The translations under genes were made by a program, and so were the position numbers. Below, piece after piece: positions 1 through 6,674 of a stretch of DNA of 9,025 bases. Position 1 is the first letter of the stretch. Each line of letters begins with the position of its first letter. The notes under the pieces are model-generated. The model was not told the origin of the DNA. It searched no databases and was given only the letters and a program-made list of their open reading frames with translations. The DNA is from JAYWIG01 sp043789035 (lineage in GTDB: Bacteria > Pseudomonadota > Gammaproteobacteria > Burkholderiales > Burkholderiaceae_E). The stretch covers positions 1 to 9,025 of the forward strand of contig JAYWIG010000271.1 in the NCBI GenBank assembly GCA_043789035.1, in the 5' to 3' direction.

Positions 1-357
1 GTGCTGTTGGTAATTTTGATCTTTTTGATGGTTTCAACAACCTATACCAAATTCACCGAACTTCAAGTTAATCTTCCAACTGCGAATGCTGACAAGCTCG
101 CTGAACGGCCAAAGGAAGTCACAGTCGTTGTATCAGCGGACGGCCGCTATGCCATTGATGGCGAGATCATCACCTTAAGTAATCCAAATGCCTTTAGCGA
201 AACGCTAAAACGGCTGGCGCGCACCATGAACGATCCAATTTTAATTATTCAAGCTGATGCGGGCGCAAGCCATCAGGCAGTGATGAATGTTCTTGAAGCT
301 GCAAAGCAAGCTGGCTTAGGCAAGGTAACTTTCTCCGCTAAATCTGGCGGCAAGTAA
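1..357 (+). CDS. exbD: ExbD/TolR-family biopolymer transport protein (5' end outside window)
   Basis: This is the C-terminal part (118 codons) of an ExbD/TolR protein. These proteins sit in the inner membrane with an ExbB/TolQ partner and pass proton-motive force to TonB or Tol partners. The visible part opens inside the single membrane helix (LLVILIFLMVSTTY), followed by the family's FTELQVNLPTA segment and a periplasmic domain with VSADGRYAIDG and ILIIQADAGASHQ. In the family the helix is preceded by about 20 residues ending in a functional Asp. That stretch is missing here because the window starts inside the gene, so the GTG at position 1 is an internal Val codon and not a start. The stop lies 9 nt before the lpxK ATG, suggesting co-transcription. 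An exbB-like gene is expected just upstream (inference). Whether it serves TonB or another system cannot be told from this sequence. Confidence 0.9.
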   Translation: MLLVILIFLMVSTTYTKFTELQVNLPTANADKLAERPKEVTVVVSADGRYAIDGEIITLSNPNAFSETLKRLARTMNDPILIIQADAGASHQAVMNVLEAAKQAGLGKVTFSAKSGGK

Positions 358-366
358 GCCTTGAAT

Positions 367-1458
367 ATGCGCGGCAGGTTTGAGAATTCGATCATCTCTG
401 TTTGGTTTGGTAAGGATGATAGGGCTTTTTCGACCCAGATTTTGAGCTTATTCCTGCGCGTTGTTGGACTTTTCTCGCGCTCATTTATTGTAAAAAAATC
501 AATGCGCCAGGCACATACCAAGCGATCTGCGCTATCTAATGGCCGTCCACCCGTAGTAGTCATCGGCAATATTATCGCTGGCGGCGCTGGAAAAACGCCT
601 CTGGTTATAGCAATAGGTATGGCTCTGACCAAACGCAGCTTACGAGTGGGTTACATCGCTTCAGGCTACGGAAGTGCCGCCTATAACGCTGCGCAAATTA
701 TTGATCACAACTCGACGGCCGCTCAGGTAGGGGACGAACCGTTACTGATCTTAAAAAAAACAGGTTCACCAGTCGCAGTTGGTAAAGATAGAGCGAGTGC
801 GCTAGCGATGCTTTGCCAAGCCAATGAGCTCGACGTGGTGCTAAGCGATGACGGGCTTCAACATGAAGCCCTTCGACGTGACATCGAAATTATCGTGTTT
901 GATGAACGATTTGCTGGCAATGAAAGATTGCTTCCTGCAGGCCCACTTAGAGAACCGTTGGCTAGGCTAGCAACCGTTGACATTGTCTTCGCTCCCGAAA
1001 AACTTTACACAAGAATCAACCAGTACATCGATTTGGAACGAACAGATCTTAGTACAAGCCATTGGCAACTTGCCGGTTTTTGTACATTAGAACAATATGC
1101 AAGCAAAGACACTAAATTGCTCTTCGATGAACATCAGTTCGCGAGTCGAATTTTCAATAAAAAGCTCCATGCGATCGCCGGAATATCTAACCCAAAAAAA
1201 TTTGTAGCCACCCTCCGAGAATACGGCCTAACAGGGAAATTACATTCGCCTGGGGATCATGCGCTGATTAACTTCGGCCTTTTTAAACAATTGCTCGCTG
1301 ATGTTGTGGTGATGACTGAAAAGGACGCCGTAAAATACCTTGAGCTTCTCCAGTCAACTGAAATCGACGTAAAAAACTGCTGGGTGGCGGTTGGACAGGC
1401 TGAAGTTAATGAGTCTTGTATCGATTCAATTTATCGACGAGTAACATTCAATATATAG
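367..1458 (+). CDS. lpxK: Tetraacyldisaccharide 4'-kinase (lipid A biosynthesis)
   Basis: LpxK phosphorylates the 4' position of tetraacyldisaccharide-1-phosphate to make lipid IVA, at the cytoplasmic face of the inner membrane. From the ATG at 367 the protein has 363 residues, somewhat longer than the roughly 330 of E. coli. The N-terminal hydrophobic/amphipathic stretch (FSTQILSLFLRVVGLFSR) fits the membrane-associated helix of the family. It is followed by a Walker A loop GGAGKTP at residues 72-78 after VVVIGNIIA, and by the hallmark DDGLQH at residues 161-166. Family segments AVGKDRASA, LLPAGPLREP and VVMTEKDAVK are also present. A TTG at 361 in the same frame would add two residues. The ATG is preferred as the commoner start codon. 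The neighbours exbD (9 nt upstream) and Trm112 (18 nt downstream) lie on the same strand, consistent with an operon. Confidence 0.95.
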   Translation: MRGRFENSIISVWFGKDDRAFSTQILSLFLRVVGLFSRSFIVKKSMRQAHTKRSALSNGRPPVVVIGNIIAGGAGKTPLVIAIGMALTKRSLRVGYIASGYGSAAYNAAQIIDHNSTAAQVGDEPLLILKKTGSPVAVGKDRASALAMLCQANELDVVLSDDGLQHEALRRDIEIIVFDERFAGNERLLPAGPLREPLARLATVDIVFAPEKLYTRINQYIDLERTDLSTSHWQLAGFCTLEQYASKDTKLLFDEHQFASRIFNKKLHAIAGISNPKKFVATLREYGLTGKLHSPGDHALINFGLFKQLLADVVVMTEKDAVKYLELLQSTEIDVKNCWVAVGQAEVNESCIDSIYRRVTFNI

Positions 1459-1476
1459 ATTAAGGATAGAGCAAGC

Positions 1477-1644
1477 ATGGACCCAAAACTTCTCGATGTA
1501 CTCGTCTGCCCACTGTGCAAAGGTGGCCTAAAGCATGATAGAGGGGCGCAAGAGCTTATTTGTGAGCATGATGAACTTGCCTTTCCGATTCGCGATTCGA
1601 TCCCGGTGCTGATTGTTGAAAAAGCTCGCAAAGTTAGCCAGTAA
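1477..1644 (+). CDS. Trm112/YcaR-family small zinc-ribbon protein
   Basis: This 55-residue protein begins MDPKLLDVLVCPLCKG and contains LICEHDELAFPIRDSIPVLI, the pattern of the Trm112/YcaR (UPF0434) family. Cysteines at positions 11, 14 and 29 match the spacing of E. coli YcaR from memory. An AAGGA element at 1462-1466 stands 10 nt before the ATG and works as a Shine-Dalgarno. Trm112 in eukaryotes and archaea is an activating partner of methyltransferases. The bacterial role is poorly defined, and a partner role here is inference only. The gene lies between lpxK and kdsB, its usual place in betaproteobacteria. It ends 25 nt before the preferred kdsB start. Confidence 0.92.
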   Translation: MDPKLLDVLVCPLCKGGLKHDRGAQELICEHDELAFPIRDSIPVLIVEKARKVSQ

Positions 1645-1669
1645 ATTTCAACTCGAATCGGTAGCCAAC

Positions 1670-2431
1670 ATGCCACAAGGCTTTCATGTTCTGATCCCCG
1701 CGCGACTAGCATCAACTAGATTACCCAATAAACCCCTAGCCGACATTGGCGGCGCACCGATGATTGTTCGCGTTGCCCAGCAGGTTGCGAAAAGTCGAGC
1801 GGTTAGCATTGTCGTAGCGGCCGATAACCCACGGATAGCAAGCGCCTGCGCAAGCGCTAACGTAGGCTGCGTACTTACTCGGGAAGATCACACCTCAGGC
1901 ACCGATAGGCTTGCTGAAGCAGCACAACTACTTGGATTACAAGACGACGATATTATTGTTAATGTTCAGGGTGACGAACCATTTATCGAACCTGACCTGA
2001 TCAACGCGGTGGCAAACTTACTCGAAACTGACAAAAGTGCGGCCATGAGCACGGCAGCACATCCAATTTCATTACCGCATGAACTAAGCAACCCAAATAT
2101 CGTCAAGGTCGTATGCGACGTTGCCCAGAACGCCCTTTACTTTTCAAGAGCCTGCATTCCCTTCGACCGCGATAACAGCGGCAAAATTGCATTGCCCGTG
2201 CTCCGGCATATGGGAATTTACGCCTACCGGGTAGGATTTTTAAAGAAATTTGCACTTCTACCGCCAGCGCCAATCGAGCAACTTGAAATGCTTGAACAAT
2301 TAAGAGCCTTATGGAATGGCTACAAAATAAAAGTCAGCATTGCGCAAGGCGCCTCGCCTGCGGGTGTAGACACGCCAGAAGATCTGCTTGCTGCACGACA
2401 AGAATGGCTAAACCGACAACGTTTCGATTGA
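1670..2431 (+). CDS. kdsB: 3-deoxy-manno-octulosonate cytidylyltransferase (CMP-Kdo synthetase)
   Basis: KdsB activates Kdo with CTP to CMP-Kdo in the cytoplasm, the donor for Kdo transfer onto lipid IVA, the product of LpxK two genes upstream. The 253-residue protein (E. coli: 248) has the nucleotide-binding start LIPARLASTRLPNKPL at residues 8-23, DHTSGTDR, the metal-binding NVQGDEP at 98-104 (D102), HMGIYAYR, IEQLEMLEQLRALWNG and VDTPEDLLAARQ near the end. All are family hallmarks. The frame stays open upstream to a TTG at 1613 inside the Trm112 gene. That start would add 19 residues before the beta strand where KdsB proteins normally begin, so the ATG at 1670 is preferred. No strong Shine-Dalgarno precedes it, so coupling to Trm112 translation is possible. 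Confidence 0.95.
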   Translation: MPQGFHVLIPARLASTRLPNKPLADIGGAPMIVRVAQQVAKSRAVSIVVAADNPRIASACASANVGCVLTREDHTSGTDRLAEAAQLLGLQDDDIIVNVQGDEPFIEPDLINAVANLLETDKSAAMSTAAHPISLPHELSNPNIVKVVCDVAQNALYFSRACIPFDRDNSGKIALPVLRHMGIYAYRVGFLKKFALLPPAPIEQLEMLEQLRALWNGYKIKVSIAQGASPAGVDTPEDLLAARQEWLNRQRFD

Positions 2432-2433
2432 CC

Positions 2434-2482
2434 GTTTGTCGCTTTGCAGGTACCTTCCGGGTTAGGCCGTTTTGCGACAAAC
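2434..2482. repeat. 9-bp inverted repeat after kdsB
   Basis: GTTTGTCGC at 2434-2442 is the exact reverse complement of GCGACAAAC at 2474-2482, with 31 nt between. It starts 3 nt after the kdsB stop. No T-run follows the right arm, so it is not a standard intrinsic terminator. It may form an RNA stem at the transcript end, or it may be chance. Confidence 0.35.
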
Positions 2483-2506
2483 TGTTACATTCATAGCTCG
2501 CAGATC

Positions 2507-2535
2507 TAATTCGCTTATATAAATTTTTCTATAAT
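2507..2535 (+). promoter_or_regulatory. Candidate sigma-70 promoter of adk
   Basis: A perfect TATAAT (2530-2535) lies in an AT-rich stretch 20 nt before the adk ATG. The hexamer 17 bp upstream, TAATTC (2507-2512), matches the -35 consensus poorly. An alternative -10, TATAAA, is at 2518-2523. A start of transcription near 2542 would leave a very short leader of about 14 nt. The 124-nt gap after kdsB supports an independent promoter here, but only the -10 is convincing. Confidence 0.45.
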
Positions 2536-2555
2536 TACAACTCGATAATTCGCTA

Positions 2556-3209
2556 ATGAGACTGATTCTTCTTGGGGCCCCAGGGGCTGGCAAAGGCACA
2601 CAAGCCACTTTTATTAAAGAGAAATTTGGCATTCCGCAAATTTCTACTGGCGACATGCTGAGAGCCGCTGTAAAAGCTGGAACCCCCTTAGGCATAGCAG
2701 CAAAAAAAGTCATGGATAGTGGCGCACTCGTATCAGACGACATCATCATTGGTCTAGTGAAAGATCGCTTGCAACAAGCTGACTGTCAAAACGGATATTT
2801 ATTCGACGGATTTCCACGTACGATTCCGCAAGCCGAGGCGATGAAGGATGCGGGTGTTTCGATTGATTTTGTTCTCGAAATCGATGTTCCTGACTCTGAG
2901 ATCATTGAGCGAATGAGTGGCCGTCGAGTACATATGGCGAGTGGCCGCAGCTATCACGTGAAATTCAACCCTCCAAAAGTGGCCGGTGTTGATGACGCGA
3001 CAGGCGAAGCACTCATTCAGCGCGATGATGACAAAGAAGAAACAGTTGCAAAGCGTTTAGATGTGTATCACACACAAACGGAGCAGCTCATAGGCTATTA
3101 CAGCGAATGGGCCAAGAATGGTTCTGCGGGTGCACCACATTACAAGAAAATTTCAGGCCTCGGCCTTGTTGAAGAAATAAAGAGCCGCGCTTTCGCAGCG
3201 CTGCAGTAG
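2556..3209 (+). CDS. adk: Adenylate kinase
   Basis: Adk catalyses ATP + AMP = 2 ADP in the cytoplasm. The 217-residue protein is close to E. coli Adk (214) and its motifs fall at the same residue numbers. The P-loop GAPGAGKGTQ is at 7-16, AMP-site STGDMLR follows, DGFPRT is at 84-89 with R88, and the LID opens with GRRVH at 122-126. The LID carries H126, S129, D146 and T149, the hydrogen-bonding set used by Gram-negative long-form enzymes in place of the four zinc cysteines of many Gram-positive ones. The ATG at 2556 starts directly at the family's MRLILLGAPG. There is no clear Shine-Dalgarno. It follows kdsB after 124 nt with its own promoter-like element. No T-tract terminator is seen after the stop. 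Confidence 0.97.
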   Translation: MRLILLGAPGAGKGTQATFIKEKFGIPQISTGDMLRAAVKAGTPLGIAAKKVMDSGALVSDDIIIGLVKDRLQQADCQNGYLFDGFPRTIPQAEAMKDAGVSIDFVLEIDVPDSEIIERMSGRRVHMASGRSYHVKFNPPKVAGVDDATGEALIQRDDDKEETVAKRLDVYHTQTEQLIGYYSEWAKNGSAGAPHYKKISGLGLVEEIKSRAFAALQ

Positions 3210-3340
3210 TAAAAAATCACCAGGAGTTGTCGTTTACAGAGTTGCAGTGTTTTAAGTAGTTGGCTGTGGGTGATTTAAGCTGGTGGTTTAGAGCAGAAGT
3301 CTGTAAGTCAATATCCGGTTCCTACCGAGTCAAAAATAGA

Positions 3341-3371
3341 CGTCAACATTGTGCAATGCGCTATGTTGACG
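3341..3371. promoter_or_regulatory. Strong hairpin in the hppA leader
   Basis: CGTCAACAT (3341-3349) pairs perfectly with ATGTTGACG (3363-3371). After a single T-T mismatch, GTGC (3351-3354) pairs with GCGC (3358-3361, one G-U), closing on an AAT loop. That gives 13 pairs in 31 nt. On the plus strand it is followed by an A-rich run and not by Ts, so it is not a forward terminator. On the minus strand the stem is followed within a few nt by TATTTTT, so it could stop antisense transcription. It could equally be a protein-binding dyad or a leader structure controlling hppA. Confidence 0.55.
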
Positions 3372-3453
3372 CAACGCTGCAACAAAAAAACTCAAACTCC
3401 TGAGAAGAATATAAGTTAGTTAAGTAGTTATTTAAGAGTCTTTTAAACCTATG

Positions 3454-3459
3454 AGGAGG
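3454..3459 (+). promoter_or_regulatory. Perfect Shine-Dalgarno of hppA
   Basis: AGGAGG, the full anti-16S complement, ends 8 nt before the ATG at 3468. It fixes the hppA start. It is by far the strongest ribosome binding site in the window, suggesting high expression of the pump. Confidence 0.85.
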
Positions 3460-3467
3460 ATGGAAAT

Positions 3468-6059
3468 ATGACTGGATTAGAAGGGGCAACAGGGCCAGCG
3501 CTCTGGCTAGCCTTAGTCTGTGGCGTGATTGCCGTGGCCTATGGCTTTATATCGAGCAAGTGGATCCTGGGGCTAGACCCAGGAAATGCTCGCATGCAAG
3601 AAATTGCTGCTGCTATTCAACAAGGCGCTCAAGCCTACTTAAATAAACAGTACAAAGCGATCTCCATCGTCGGCGTCATTTTATTTTTCATCGTTGGTTT
3701 TGTGCCTGGCTTAGGCTGGCCAACAGCGATCGGCTTTGCAATCGGCGCTATTCTTTCTGGATTAGCTGGTTACATCGGTATGAACGTGTCTGTACGTGCA
3801 AACGTTCGCACTACGCAGGCAGCAACCAAAGGCATTAACGAAGCGCTAGCGGTTGCGTTTCGCGGTGGCGCAATCACCGGCATGTTGGTGGTTGGTTTAG
3901 GCCTTTTGGGCGTTGCTGGTTACTACTATGTTTTGATAGGCTCCGCACCACATGGCCTTGGCAAAACAGTTGAACTGCATACTGTCATCAAGCCTTTAAT
4001 TGGTTTGGCTTTCGGTTCTTCATTGATTTCGATTTTTGCTCGTTTGGGCGGCGGCATCTTCACCAAGGGTGCGGACGTTGGTGCTGACCTTGTGGGTAAA
4101 GTTGAAGCTGGCATTCCTGAAGACGACCCACGTAACCCTGCAGTGATTGCTGATAACGTTGGTGATAACGTTGGCGATTGCGCTGGTATGGCAGCTGACT
4201 TGTTCGAGACCTACGCTGTTACGCTCATTGCAACCATGCTTCTCGGTGCATTAGTGGTCAAGGGTGCTGCGGTTCAAGCGGTTATGTACCCATTGGCACT
4301 CGGTGGCGTTTCAATCATTGCATCGATTATCGGTTGCATGTTTGTTAAAGCCGCCCCTGGTACAACCAATGTGATGCCTGCCTTGTACAAAGGTTTAGCG
4401 GTTGCTGGCGTGTTAGCGGTTATCGCGGCTTACCCGATTACTAACTGGATTTTCGCTGGTGTTGACTTAAAACCGTCAGGTACTTCCACCATGAATTTGT
4501 GGTTGTGCTGCTTGGTTGGTCTCGTGCTGACTGGCGCTATTGTTTGGGTAACTGAGTACTACACTGGTACGCAATACCATCCCGTAAAGTACGTTGCACA
4601 AGCGTCGACCACTGGTCACGCAACCAACATCATTGCGGGTATTGCAGTATCGATGAAATCAACGGCCTACCCTGTACTTTTGGTGTGCGCTGCGATCATT
4701 TCCTCGTTCTGGCTCGGCGGCATTTACGGTATCGCGGTAGCGGCAACCGCTATGTTGTCGATGGCAGGTATTGTTGTTGCACTCGACGCTTACGGCCCAA
4801 TTACAGATAACGCCGGTGGTATCGCTGAAATGGCTCACTTGCCAGCATCAGTACGTAACGTAACCGATCCTCTAGATGCTGTAGGTAACACTACCAAAGC
4901 AGTTACCAAGGGCTATGCCATTGGCTCAGCTGGCTTGGCGTCGTTGGTATTGTTTGCGGACTACACCCATGCGCTTGAAGAGTACGGCATCTCCACTGTG
5001 TTTGATCTTTCGAACCATATGGTGATTGTTGGTTTATTCATTGGTGGCTTGATTCCGTTCCTCTTCGCTGCGATGGCGATGGAAGCGGTTGGTCGCTCTG
5101 CCGGTGCTGTGGTTGAAGAAGTTCGCCGCCAGTTCCGCGAGATCAAAGGCATCATGGACGGTACAGGCAAGCCTGACTATTCGCGAGCAGTCGGTTTGCT
5201 AACTGATGCTGCAATCAAGGAAATGATTATTCCTTCGCTCTTGCCAATCGTTATTCCAATCCTGGTCGCTGTGTTCTTAGGACCAGCAGCGTTAGCAGGT
5301 TTAATGATGGGTACGATTGTGACTGGCTTGTTCGTTGCCATCTCAATGTGTACCGGCGGTGGTGCTTGGGATAATGCCAAGAAGTACATCGAAGAAGGCA
5401 ACCATGGCGGCAAAGGTAGCGACGCTCATAAAGCGGCTGTTACTGGCGATACTGTTGGCGACCCGTACAAAGATACGGCTGGCCCAGCGGTTAACCCATT
5501 GATCAAGATCATCAACATCGTTGCGATTTTGTTAGTACCCGTTGTTGCTGCGTTCCACGGTGGCGCTAAGCCAGGTGCGGCAGTACCTAATGCCGCACCG
5601 ATGGCAGTTACCGCACCGGCAGCGGCCGTCGCGGCAGCTGTAGTCGCAGCGCCTGCCGCTGCCGTTGCACCAGTGAATGTGGCAACTAAGGCCATTGTTG
5701 AAGTTGATAAGGCGCCTGAAACACTCAAAGGTGGTTCATACCCTGAATCAGTCAGCATGTACTTTGATTCTGGCAAGGCCGATTTACCAGCCGATGCAGC
5801 AGCACTTGTCGCTAAAGTGGTTGAGTACTCAAAGTCTGGCCCGAACACAAAGATTGGTTTATCGGGCTTTCACGACGCTTCTGGCGAGCCTGCAAAAAAT
5901 GCTGAACTCGCAAAGAACCGCGCTCTTGCAGCACGCGAAATGCTTGTAAAAGCCGGCGTGCCTGAAGATCGCATCATCCTAGTGAAGCCACAGCAGATGT
6001 CTGCAGGCAGCCCAGATGACAAAGCGGCACGCAGAGTGGATATTTATCCTGCTCAGTAA
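3468..6059 (+). CDS. hppA: K+-independent H+-translocating membrane pyrophosphatase fused to a C-terminal OmpA-like domain
   Basis: Membrane pyrophosphatases hydrolyse cytoplasmic PPi and pump H+ (or Na+) across the inner membrane. Residues 1 to about 697 form the complete multi-helix pump. The catalytic loop carries D203, D207, K211, EDDPRNP at 218-224 and DNVGDNVGD at 229-237. The other two conserved loops carry GNTTKAVTKG and then GGAWDNAKK (from about 631) and GDTVGDPYKDTAGPAVNP (660-677). K477 and T480 are the established signature of the K+-independent H+-pumping subfamily; K+-dependent members have Ala at the first position. Normal family members end soon after this point. Here an Ala/Pro/Val-rich linker (about 703-745) leads into an OmpA/MotB-type domain (about 762-863) with VSMYFDSGKADL, SGFHDASG (D803), NAELAKNRA (R818) and AARRVDIYP. 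D803 and R818 align with the Asp and Arg that bind diaminopimelate in OmpA-type domains. The frame is continuous and has no internal stop. Confidence 0.95.
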   Translation: MTGLEGATGPALWLALVCGVIAVAYGFISSKWILGLDPGNARMQEIAAAIQQGAQAYLNKQYKAISIVGVILFFIVGFVPGLGWPTAIGFAIGAILSGLAGYIGMNVSVRANVRTTQAATKGINEALAVAFRGGAITGMLVVGLGLLGVAGYYYVLIGSAPHGLGKTVELHTVIKPLIGLAFGSSLISIFARLGGGIFTKGADVGADLVGKVEAGIPEDDPRNPAVIADNVGDNVGDCAGMAADLFETYAVTLIATMLLGALVVKGAAVQAVMYPLALGGVSIIASIIGCMFVKAAPGTTNVMPALYKGLAVAGVLAVIAAYPITNWIFAGVDLKPSGTSTMNLWLCCLVGLVLTGAIVWVTEYYTGTQYHPVKYVAQASTTGHATNIIAGIAVSMKSTAYPVLLVCAAIISSFWLGGIYGIAVAATAMLSMAGIVVALDAYGPITDNAGGIAEMAHLPASVRNVTDPLDAVGNTTKAVTKGYAIGSAGLASLVLFADYTHALEEYGISTVFDLSNHMVIVGLFIGGLIPFLFAAMAMEAVGRSAGAVVEEVRRQFREIKGIMDGTGKPDYSRAVGLLTDAAIKEMIIPSLLPIVIPILVAVFLGPAALAGLMMGTIVTGLFVAISMCTGGGAWDNAKKYIEEGNHGGKGSDAHKAAVTGDTVGDPYKDTAGPAVNPLIKIINIVAILLVPVVAAFHGGAKPGAAVPNAAPMAVTAPAAAVAAAVVAAPAAAVAPVNVATKAIVEVDKAPETLKGGSYPESVSMYFDSGKADLPADAAALVAKVVEYSKSGPNTKIGLSGFHDASGEPAKNAELAKNRALAAREMLVKAGVPEDRIILVKPQQMSAGSPDDKAARRVDIYPAQ

Positions 6060-6074
6060 GGAGCTTAGAAGTAC

Positions 6075-6112
6075 AAAAAGCCCCGGCTCGTAAAGAGACC
6101 GGGGCTTTTTTT
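6075..6112 (+). terminator. Rho-independent terminator of hppA (probably bidirectional)
   Basis: GCCCCGG (6080-6086) pairs with CCGGGGC (6099-6105), with an AAAAA run before and TTTTTTT (6106-6112) after; the A and T runs extend the stem to 12 bp. It begins 16 nt after the hppA stop. The A-run becomes a T-run on the minus strand, so it may also end the minus-strand transcript coming from vapC, whose stop codon (6113-6111) overlaps the T-tract. Confidence 0.95.
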
Positions 6113-6498
6113 ATCCTTTGAAAAGTTCGATATCAGTCATCGGAAAATGCTTACGATTGAGCGTCCATAAAGGGCAGGCTAGTAGACGCGCAGACGCAGC
6201 CAAAAAATATTCTTCTAACGAAACGCCTTGAAACGCTTTTCCAAATTCATTGGCATACAAACCGGCAATACGCCCACAATCACTTTTCAAATCAATGAAT
6301 TCACACAAGTTGAAAAACGCTTCAATGCCCTTGTACTCTCGCTTGAAAGCACCTGCGTAAATTCCAGCAACCACGATTGGACTAAGCAATATCGTCGTGT
6401 TTGTTGCTCAGCTCTAAAAAAGTTTGAACAAACCTCGGGGATTTCTTGAGCAACTCAATGACGACATCTGTGTCGATAAGTAATTTTTCAAAGATCAC
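6111..6498 (-). pseudogene. Decayed VapC-type PIN-domain toxin (frameshifted)
   Basis: Read from GTG at 6498, the first 38 codons give a PIN-domain start (KLLIDTDVVIELLKK, D9). Then a TAG appears at 6384-6382. Skipping one base puts the reading in the frame that continues SPIVVAGIYAGAF through LWTLNRKHFPM to the stop at 6113-6111. The two parts together make about 129 residues, the usual VapC size, so one base was gained or two (more generally 3n+2) were lost. VapC toxins are Mg2+-dependent RNases with three or four acidic residues. The second acid, the Glu expected in the AE-Y-AG motif, is here Gly (GGA at 6365-6363, one base from GAA). The Asp expected in the LADALIA motif is Glu (6212-6210). 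The toxin is therefore broken both in frame and in its active site. The start overlaps the antitoxin stop. Confidence 0.8.
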
Positions 6499-6636
6499 TC
6501 GCCAACCTGCGCTATTAAACTTCGGCTCTTACTTCGTATCGCATCAACATATTGACATGCTGATACCAACACTTAAAGCCTTAGCCTTTAATGTTTCGTG
6601 CAGTTCATTTTGTAGGTAAATTTGAGTTCGATGCAT
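6495..6636 (-). pseudogene. Decayed VapB-like ribbon-helix-helix antitoxin
   Basis: From the ATG at 6636 the frame reads MHRTQIYLQNELHETLKAKA and on to VGISMS, a ribbon-helix-helix DNA-binding start. It then hits TGA at 6546-6544 after 30 codons. One base over, the sequence continues YVDAIRSKSRSLIAQVGE and stops with TGA at 6497-6495. That resembles the C-terminal YVxxLRxKSR tail of VapB antitoxins that binds the toxin. The tail stop overlaps the vapC GTG (GTGA), the standard coupling of such pairs, which supports the tail frame as the original one. Joined, the pieces make only about 47 residues, whereas VapB proteins are usually 70-85. I infer an internal deletion of some tens of codons that also broke the frame. 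AAGG at about 6649-6646 could be its Shine-Dalgarno. Confidence 0.7.
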
Positions 6637-6650
6637 TACTCACCTTTATG

Positions 6651-6674
6651 TTGATGTATGTAAACATACATCAA
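6651..6674. promoter_or_regulatory. 24-bp palindromic operator of the toxin-antitoxin pair
   Basis: TTGATGTATGT and ACATACATCAA are perfect 11-bp arms around 2 central bases, 14 bp upstream of the antitoxin ATG. Ribbon-helix-helix antitoxins typically repress their own operon from such a site. It also overlaps the candidate -10. No T-run follows on the minus strand, so it is not an evident terminator for the gene ending at 6683. Confidence 0.75.

Larger units (their letters stand above)
3210..3467 (+). other. Non-coding leader between adk and hppA
   Basis: No convincing coding sequence is present in these 258 nt. The stretch holds the hairpin at 3341-3371, an A-rich run just after it, and the hppA ribosome binding site at its end. 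AAATCACC (3214-3221) and GGTGATTT (3269-3276) are complementary but 47 nt apart and may be chance. The hppA promoter is not certain: TATAAG at 3410-3415 could be a -10, but no good -35 lies 16-18 bp upstream. TTGACG at 3366-3371 resembles a -35 but has no matching -10 at 17 bp. I recognise no known riboswitch class. Confidence 0.6.

Noticed and set aside
273..632. 119-codon minus-strand open frame across exbD and lpxK
   Set aside because: It is antisense to two well-supported genes and shows no recognisable domain.
1613..1669. TTG start at 1613 for kdsB, giving overlap with the Trm112 gene
   Set aside because: It would add 19 residues before the first strand, where KdsB proteins normally begin. 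The ATG at 1670 gives the usual length.
3195..3204. GCAGCGCTGC palindrome at the adk 3' end as a terminator
   Set aside because: It lies within the coding sequence, is only 10 bp with no loop, and is followed by A residues and not a T-run.
5426..5848. 140-codon minus-strand open frame opposite the hppA C-terminal region
   Set aside because: Its Ala/Thr-rich composition is the mirror of the Ala-rich linker codons of hppA. It has no family motif, and the plus-strand gene is certain.
6382..6415. Programmed frameshift that would rescue the toxin: T TTT TTA lies in the vapC frame (about 6421-6415) before the TAG
   Set aside because: The heptamer fits a -1 slip, but the toxin needs a +1 (or -2) shift to reach the downstream frame. 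The active-site changes and the broken antitoxin also favour decay.
6228..6449. 73-codon plus-strand open frame in the toxin region
   Set aside because: The minus strand carries clear PIN-domain sequence here. The plus frame has no recognisable feature.
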